Part shown: positions 23,695 to 28,568 of the stretch, piece after piece
How positions within the stretch are numbered: position 1 is the stretch's first letter
Layout: each line of letters starts with the position of its first letter
Assembly: GCA_900544825.1 (NCBI GenBank)
Contig: UQWP01000045.1
Span: 1-28,568, forward strand
Length of the DNA: 28,568 nucleotides
Source of the DNA: an uncultured Prevotella sp.
GTDB taxonomy: Bacteria > Bacteroidota > Bacteroidia > Bacteroidales > Bacteroidaceae
Reading direction: 5' to 3'
Translations under genes and position numbers: made by a program
Notes under the pieces: generated by a model
Databases searched by the model: none
What the model was told of the DNA's origin: nothing
Seen by the model: only the letters and a program-made list of their open reading frames with translations

Positions 23695-23725
23695 CAAAGG
23701 TACAACATTTTTACGAGGTGGCAAA
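23695..23725 (-). promoter_or_regulatory. Promoter of ndh
   Basis: On the minus strand, TTTG (23725-23722) and TACCTTTG (23702-23695) are 19 bases apart, giving a leader of about 90 bases. GCTGAAAATTC occurs twice in the leader region (about 23638 and 23680). Confidence 0.75.
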
Positions 23726-23740
23726 GGAAAAGGTAGAAAA

Positions 23741-24199
23741 TTATTCTGCAATCTGATGAATCACGTAGGTTACAACTCCCCAAATCATGAAGCGGTTGGT
23801 TTCATCTACCCGTATAGGGGAGAAGTTCTTGTTCCATGGGATGAGCCAGCCGAAGGTTCCGCTTTCGTCCATCTTGAACTGCTTGATGGTAAATTCGCCA
23901 TCTACGAAAGCTATCACAAAGTTGCCGTTTGATGGTTCTATCTGTCGGTCAACCACAGCGAGATCACCATCAAAAATGCCCGCATCCTTCATGCTTTCGC
24001 CCGAAATACGCACATAAAAAGTTGCCTCACGATGGCGAACCAGAATATCGTTGAGGTCTATTTCTCCCTCCATATAGTCTTGTGCCGGCGAAGGGAAGCC
24101 TGCTTTTACGCTTTGTTCTGCCAGCGGAATCGGCATTTTTGTTCCAAATTCCGCAGGGTGAATCGTCAGTTTTATCTTGTTATTATTAGTCTTATTCAT
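23741..24199 (-). CDS. umuD: UmuD-type S24 peptidase, polymerase V accessory protein, 152 aa
   Basis: Self-cleaves on RecA-ssDNA filaments to activate translesion polymerase V. The cleavage site is A33-G34 in VKAGFPSPAQDY. The catalytic Ser is S69 in ISGESMKDAGI and the Lys is K106 in DGEFTIKQF. All match UmuD rather than LexA: there is no N-terminal winged helix. Length is normal. It lies 67 bases downstream of umuC in the same direction, the reverse of the usual umuD-umuC order. An inverted repeat lies in the gap, and no separate TAnnTTTG promoter was found there. Confidence 0.92.
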   Translation of the reverse strand: MNKTNNNKIKLTIHPAEFGTKMPIPLAEQSVKAGFPSPAQDYMEGEIDLNDILVRHREATFYVRISGESMKDAGIFDGDLAVVDRQIEPSNGNFVIAFVDGEFTIKQFKMDESGTFGWLIPWNKNFSPIRVDETNRFMIWGVVTYVIHQIAE

Positions 24200-24230
24200 C
24201 TTGTTTTCTTATTTATTTTCTTAGTTTATG

Positions 24231-24256
24231 GAGCCCATTTTTTTTAAAAGGGGCTC
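24231..24256. repeat. Inverted repeat in the umuC-umuD gap
   Basis: GAGCCC (24231-24236) and GGGCTC (24251-24256) enclose complementary TTTT/AAAA, making a 10-pair stem with one mismatch. It could be an attenuating hairpin or an RNA-processing site that sets the UmuC:UmuD ratio. Confidence 0.5.
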
Positions 24257-24266
24257 ATTCTGAATC

Positions 24267-25580
24267 TCATTGGGTTTTTACTTTCAGAATCTCATGAATA
24301 TCCGTGGTGAACCGCTTCGACATATATTCCCGCTTCAAGTCGAACCGGCAACCATTTCCCTGTACGGCTTGACGGATGGTTCCATAGCCATTCTTCCGGT
24401 TGATGGCATCGATGGCTTCCATCAGCGCTTTTTGCTTGCTTCGGTCGATAGGGTCGAAGAGATCTTGTTGGCGAGGGCAGTCGGGCGAGATTTGCCACAG
24501 AATGACACCTGCCTTCTTGAAGTGAAACGATAAGTCGGGACGGTCTGCTCTGCTGTCTGCCATAGGTTTCGGATATTTGGCGCGGAGAATACTGAGTGCG
24601 GCGCCCACGATTTCATCCTGAGCATTGGTGGCGATGGGCAGGGTGAGGGAATCGTGGATGGTGTATTCCGGCACGTTTTCGTTGAACCTTGAAGTCCAGG
24701 CAAACACCGTGATTCCCTGGCACACGCTGCCTTGACATCGAAGTTTCTCGGCGCAGCGCACGGCGAAGTTTGCCACGGCTTCTTCCACCACTTCCTTGTC
24801 GCTGATGCCTTCTCCGGCAAAACTCCGGCTGGTGCAGATACTCTTCTTCTGCGGCAGTTCCTCGATGCTGATGCAGCTTTCGCCATTCAGTTCCTTCCAG
24901 GTTCTCACCGTGGTGATGTTGAAATGACTACGCACCCAACTCTCTTTTTTATCAGCAAACTGGGCTGCGGTGCGAATGCCCATATAGTCGAGTTTTCTGG
25001 CAATCTGTCGCCCGATTCCCCAGACATCTTCTATCGGGAACAGCGACAATGCCTTGTGTCTCCGTTCATCCGTATCGATGAGGCAGCAGCCCTGGTAGCC
25101 CTTGTATTTCTTGGCGAATTTGGAACCGATTTTCGCTAGAGTTTTCGTCTCTGCGATTCCGATGGAGATAGGGATTCCCACGGCTCGGAGTACATCGGTA
25201 GAAATCCTGGCGCCGTATTGGTGGAGGAGGGAACCATCTGTGACGGAAGAAAGGTTTTCCACCTCGAAGAAACTCTCATCGATGGAGTACTGGTCGATGT
25301 GTGGCGAGTAGTGTGAGAGCATCGACATCACCCTGTTGGAGAGTGAGCCATAGAGCGTGTAGTTGCTGGAGAAGATGGCCACGCCTTCAACCTCCAGTTT
25401 TTCCTTTACCTGATAGAACGGATCGCCCATCTTATAGCCCAGAGCCTTGGCTTCTTCAGAGCGCGCGATGACGCACCCGTCGTTGTTGCTCAAAACAACC
25501 ACGGGCTTTCCTATCAGGTCGGGACGAAACACTCGTTCGCAAGAACAGTAGAAGTTATTGCAATCAGCTAATCCTATCAT
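24267..25580 (-). CDS. umuC: UmuC, Y-family DNA polymerase V catalytic subunit, 437 aa
   Basis: Error-prone translesion DNA synthesis. The palm motif I is IGLADCNNFYCSCERVF, with the metal-binding D6. Motif III is QYSIDESFFEV, with the DE pair near residues 100-103. SIGIAETKTLAKIGSKFAKK and the little-finger region follow, then a C-terminal tail including FDLKREYMSKRF. Length is close to E. coli UmuC (422 aa). A minus-strand promoter box lies 50 bases upstream, next to a CCGAAAACGG palindrome (25650-25659). It is the first gene of a umuC-umuD unit. Confidence 0.93.
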   Translation of the reverse strand: MIGLADCNNFYCSCERVFRPDLIGKPVVVLSNNDGCVIARSEEAKALGYKMGDPFYQVKEKLEVEGVAIFSSNYTLYGSLSNRVMSMLSHYSPHIDQYSIDESFFEVENLSSVTDGSLLHQYGARISTDVLRAVGIPISIGIAETKTLAKIGSKFAKKYKGYQGCCLIDTDERRHKALSLFPIEDVWGIGRQIARKLDYMGIRTAAQFADKKESWVRSHFNITTVRTWKELNGESCISIEELPQKKSICTSRSFAGEGISDKEVVEEAVANFAVRCAEKLRCQGSVCQGITVFAWTSRFNENVPEYTIHDSLTLPIATNAQDEIVGAALSILRAKYPKPMADSRADRPDLSFHFKKAGVILWQISPDCPRQQDLFDPIDRSKQKALMEAIDAINRKNGYGTIRQAVQGNGCRFDLKREYMSKRFTTDIHEILKVKTQ

Positions 25581-25630
25581 ATTCTTTATATAACTACTTT
25601 TTTAACTACCAATAATTCTTGTTCGATGTG

Positions 25631-25659
25631 CAAAAATACAAAATATAATCCGAAAACGG
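25631..25659 (-). promoter_or_regulatory. Promoter and palindrome upstream of umuC
   Basis: The minus-strand -7 box TATTTTTG is at 25638-25631. The -33 position is taken by the near-palindrome CCGTTTTCGG instead of TTG, a possible damage-response operator. The operator idea is inference. Confidence 0.5.
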
Positions 25660-25680
25660 TTATATTTCATCTAAGTTTTT

Positions 25681-25710
25681 TTGTCGTTCCATGATTTATT
25701 CTTACCTTTG
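25681..25710 (+). promoter_or_regulatory. Promoter of the nitroreductase-helicase unit
   Basis: TTG (25681-25683) and TACCTTTG (25703-25710) are 19 bases apart, with the ATG at 25732. Confidence 0.78.
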
Positions 25711-25731
25711 TGCCATAAACTAGTTTAAAAC

Positions 25732-26271
25732 ATGATAAAGCAGAACAATATGAACAATAAGAATAATATGTTGGCATTGAGCCAGGAGCGTTTCTCGGCT
25801 CGCAAGTTTACCTCCCAGGCGGTAAGTCAGGAGGATTTGGACTACATCATGGAGTGTGTGCGACTGGCTCCATCGGCAGTGAACAGACAGCCTTGGCATT
25901 GGCTCATCGTTCGCTCGGATGAGGCTAAGGAGAAACTCCAGGAGTGCTACGACCGTGAGTGGTTCAAGACAGCCCCAATGTATATTGTGGGAATGAAAAA
26001 CGTGAATGAGAACTGGGTTCGCAGATACGATGAGAAGCCTCATGGAGATATTGATGTGGCAATAGCTGCAGAGCACCTCTGTCTGGCTGCCACCGAAAGA
26101 GGACTGGGCACCTGCTGGGTCTGCAATTATGATACAGACAAGATGCAGCAGTTTTTCCCTCGCGAAGGTTTCGAGGCAGTAGTGATCATCCCTCTCGGTC
26201 ATATTGCCGAGGATTGTCCTCATGCCGAGAAGAAGCGCAAGGAAATGAACGAGATCGTGGAAGAAATCTAA
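25732..26271 (+). CDS. Nitroreductase family protein, 179 aa
   Basis: An FMN-dependent NAD(P)H oxidoreductase. The N-terminal RFSARKFTSQAVSQEDLDYI supplies the FMN-phosphate-binding Arg residues. LAPSAVNRQPWHWLIV is the usual second FMN contact, and GLGTCWVCNYD and VVIIPLGHI follow as in the short Bacteroidetes subfamily. It is shorter than classical NfsB (about 217 aa) but complete for this subfamily. The physiological substrate is unknown. M7 or M13 are alternative starts. The helicase gene begins 12 bases after its stop, so they form an operon. Confidence 0.88.
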   Translation: MIKQNNMNNKNNMLALSQERFSARKFTSQAVSQEDLDYIMECVRLAPSAVNRQPWHWLIVRSDEAKEKLQECYDREWFKTAPMYIVGMKNVNENWVRRYDEKPHGDIDVAIAAEHLCLAATERGLGTCWVCNYDTDKMQQFFPREGFEAVVIIPLGHIAEDCPHAEKKRKEMNEIVEEI

Positions 26272-26283
26272 AAAACGAAGCTA

Positions 26284-28485
26284 ATGGAAATGAACGAAGA
26301 GTCCATCCTGGCATGGAACATCATAGAAAAGACAAGCGCTAACCTCTTCCTCACGGGCAAGGCAGGCACAGGTAAAACAACCTTCTTGAAACAGCTCAAG
26401 GAGAAGTCGCCTAAACGAATGGTGGTGCTTGCCCCTACAGGCATTGCCGCCATCAACGCCGGAGGAATGACCATTCATTCGTTCTTCCAGCTTCCTTTTT
26501 CGCCTTACATTCCGGGTACAACCTTCGGCAGTGGCGAACAGAAACGCTATCAGTTCAGCAAACTCAAGCGAAACATCATCAGAAGCATCGACCTGCTGGT
26601 CATTGATGAGATCAGTATGGTGCGCAGCGATTTGCTCGACGCCATCGACTCGGTGCTTCGCCAGTACCGCAAGCGCCACGACCTGCCTTTCGGCGGTGTG
26701 CAGCTCCTGATGATAGGCGATCTGCAGCAGTTGGCTCCTGTGGTTACGGCGCAGGAAGAACAGCTTCTGAAAGAGCATTACGATACTCCTTTCTTCTTCA
26801 GCAGCAATGCGCTGAAGCAGGTGGGCTATCTTACCGTAGAGCTCAAGAAGGTTTATCGCCAGCAGGACGAGCAGTTTATCTCCCTGCTCAACCAGATCAG
26901 GGAGAACAGGGCTTCGGATGCTACCTTGCAGGCATTGAACCAGCGTTTTATCCCTAATTTCGAACCGCCGAAGAACAGTAACTTCATCCGCCTGACCACT
27001 CATAATGCGCCAGCTCAGTACATCAATGAGCAGCAGCTTGCTGCCTTACCATCCAGGGCATTTTCCTATACGGCAGAGGTGGAGGATAATTTTCCGGAAT
27101 CATCTTATCCGGCAGATTTCGTCCTCACCCTGAAGCCCGGAGCACAGGTGATGTTTATCAAGAACGACCCGCAGCACCGCTTCTATAATGGTATGATTGG
27201 TGAGGTGATCGGTGTGAAACCCGATGAGGAAGGAGATAAGATCATCGTGCGCAGTAAGGATTCTGATGAGGAGTTTGAGCTGGAGAAGATGGAGTGGGTG
27301 AATGCGAAATATACGATCAATGAGGAGACCAAGGAGATTGAGGAGACGGTAGAGGGAAAGTTCCGACAGTATCCTTTGCGCCTGGCTTGGGCGATTACCA
27401 TCCACAAGAGTCAGGGGCTTACCTTCGAACACGCCATCATCGATGCTTCCCATTCCTTTACCCATGGTCAGACCTACGTGGCTCTGAGCCGCTGCAAGAC
27501 TTTGGAGGGAATGGTGCTCAGTCAACCTCTGTCTCGTGGAGCCATCATCAGTAGTCAGACGGTGGATGCTTTCAACAGTCAGCTTGCTGCGCCTACCCAG
27601 GAACAGATCAGCTATCTGGAACAGCAATACGTGCTTCACTGCATCGGCGAACTCTTTGATTTCTATGCTATTAGTGGCAGTTACGAGCATCTGATGCGCT
27701 GTCTGGTAGAATATTTCAGCAGCAAATATCCTCGTGTGGTGAGCGAGTATCAGAAGTTGCAGGTGGTGCTGAAGAGTCTGATTGGTGTTTCTGATAAGTT
27801 CCGTCTGCAATATACCCGTATGCTTTCCCAGAATCCTGATATACTTCAGGCAGAACTGCAGGAGCGTATTCACAAGGGTGCTGAATATTTCTTTGATAAG
27901 ATAGGTATTCTGAGCGATTTGATCAAAAAGTCGAATCTCGATACGGATAATAAGGTGGCTAAGAAGCAGTTCCAGGATCGCTTCTCTGTCTTTTCAGAAG
28001 ATGTGAAGTTGAAGGAACGTCTTTTGAAATACGAGCGCAGCGCTGTGTTTACGGTGACTGATTATCTGAAGAAGAAGGCGCAGTTTATGCTGTTGGATGA
28101 GATGGGCGAAGGTGCATCTTCAAGTGCCGGTTATGCTTCTGGTAGAAAAGCCAGAAAGCAGAAGAAATCGAATGAACCGAAGGAGCCGAAGATTCCAACC
28201 AAGGAGGTGAGTTTCAAACTCTATCAGCAGGGAATGACTGTGGATCAGATTGCTGCAGAACGTGGTTTTACCAAAGGCACCATCATCGGTCATCTTACCT
28301 CATACGTCAAGGAAGGAAAGGTTGGATTGCGTGCATTGATTTCCAGTGCCCACGAAAAGAAAATCCGTGAATTTATGGAGGCTCATCCCGAGATGGAGCA
28401 TTTCAGCGAAATCAAGGAAGCACTGGGAGCCGGCATTGATTATTATGAAATCAAACTGATACGTGATTTAATGGAGGAGGAATAA
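26284..28485 (+). CDS. Pif1/RecD-like superfamily 1B helicase with C-terminal HTH, 733 aa
   Basis: An ATP-driven 5'-3' DNA helicase by family. Walker A is GKAGTGKT (25-32). APTGIAA is motif Ia, VIDEISM (107-112) is Walker B, and GDLQQLAPV is motif III. YRQQDEQFISLLNQIR follows. ITIHKSQGLTFEHAIID and QTYVALSRCKTLEGMVL are the C-terminal helicase motifs V and VI. The linker (about 440-620) is helical. The last 90 residues hold an HTH_40-type domain (LYQQGMTVDQIAAERGFTKGTIIGHL). This architecture is typical of Bacteroidetes Pif1-like proteins. Codon and base use resemble the core genes around it. Start M1 or M3. Confidence 0.93.
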   Translation: MEMNEESILAWNIIEKTSANLFLTGKAGTGKTTFLKQLKEKSPKRMVVLAPTGIAAINAGGMTIHSFFQLPFSPYIPGTTFGSGEQKRYQFSKLKRNIIRSIDLLVIDEISMVRSDLLDAIDSVLRQYRKRHDLPFGGVQLLMIGDLQQLAPVVTAQEEQLLKEHYDTPFFFSSNALKQVGYLTVELKKVYRQQDEQFISLLNQIRENRASDATLQALNQRFIPNFEPPKNSNFIRLTTHNAPAQYINEQQLAALPSRAFSYTAEVEDNFPESSYPADFVLTLKPGAQVMFIKNDPQHRFYNGMIGEVIGVKPDEEGDKIIVRSKDSDEEFELEKMEWVNAKYTINEETKEIEETVEGKFRQYPLRLAWAITIHKSQGLTFEHAIIDASHSFTHGQTYVALSRCKTLEGMVLSQPLSRGAIISSQTVDAFNSQLAAPTQEQISYLEQQYVLHCIGELFDFYAISGSYEHLMRCLVEYFSSKYPRVVSEYQKLQVVLKSLIGVSDKFRLQYTRMLSQNPDILQAELQERIHKGAEYFFDKIGILSDLIKKSNLDTDNKVAKKQFQDRFSVFSEDVKLKERLLKYERSAVFTVTDYLKKKAQFMLLDEMGEGASSSAGYASGRKARKQKKSNEPKEPKIPTKEVSFKLYQQGMTVDQIAAERGFTKGTIIGHLTSYVKEGKVGLRALISSAHEKKIREFMEAHPEMEHFSEIKEALGAGIDYYEIKLIRDLMEEE

Positions 28486-28517
28486 AGATCTTCTTCCACT
28501 TTATTATAATATAATGA

Positions 28518-28550
28518 GGGTGTGTCATAAGTCCATGACGCACCCTTTTT
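28518..28550 (+). terminator. Terminator after the helicase
   Basis: GGGTGTGTCAT (28518-28528) pairs with ATGACGCACCC (28535-28545) with one wobble, followed by TTTTT. Confidence 0.88.
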
Positions 28551-28568
28551 CGCAAAAACTCCTACTTG

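Overview
The window looks like chromosomal DNA of a gut Bacteroidales bacterium, most likely Prevotella/Segatella (for example S. copri). The reasons are internal: almost every transcription unit starts with a Bacteroidetes-type promoter (TAnnTTTG at -7, TTG or TTTG 19-20 bases upstream), Shine-Dalgarno signals are mostly weak, and the protein families (HU-HIG, AAA-ATPase-like/PDDEXK_9, DUF3987, DUF5675) are typical of this order. The species is inferred; no rRNA or tRNA gene was seen.

Left third (1-6200): an accessory island, all on the plus strand. Two unrecognised, translationally coupled genes (528 and 209 aa) share a 19-residue motif and end at a terminator. A second unit follows, with five TGCGGC-type repeats just upstream of its promoter. 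It encodes a DUF3987-like P-loop ATPase, a CHC2/Toprim primase and a DUF5675 protein. This resembles the replication and lysis-like genes of a mobile element, but no integrase is visible.

Middle (6200-15750): a divergent promoter region holds a short minus-strand leader with a terminator hairpin, and a plus-strand leader of about 430 bases with several strong and mutually exclusive helices. That leader precedes a complete Type III restriction-modification operon (mod-res). The mod target-recognition region is sharply AT-rich compared with its flanks, suggesting allele exchange. Next come palindromic extragenic repeats, a 95-aa orphan, an AAA-ATPase/PD-(D/E)XK protein and a membrane acyltransferase. 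Near-identical repeats of about 51 bp, in the same orientation, bracket the segment from the R-M leader to the AAA gene.

15900-19340: a group II intron of about 1.94 kb with its own maturase/RT sits a few bases after a promoter and separates it from a 22-codon ORF. An HU-like/HTH protein follows, then about 600 bases without a gene that are dense in repeats, including six 23-bp units.

Right third (19340-28568): ordinary housekeeping and stress genes. These are a PagL-like lipid A deacylase, free methionine-R-sulfoxide reductase, a Nudix hydrolase, a cupin, an NDH-2 NADH dehydrogenase, UmuC and UmuD (polymerase gene first), a nitroreductase and a Pif1-like helicase with a C-terminal HTH.

The best candidates for something undescribed are the switch-like RNA ahead of the Type III R-M operon, the primase/ATPase island with its two coupled unknown genes, and the repeat-rich region beside the HU-HTH gene.
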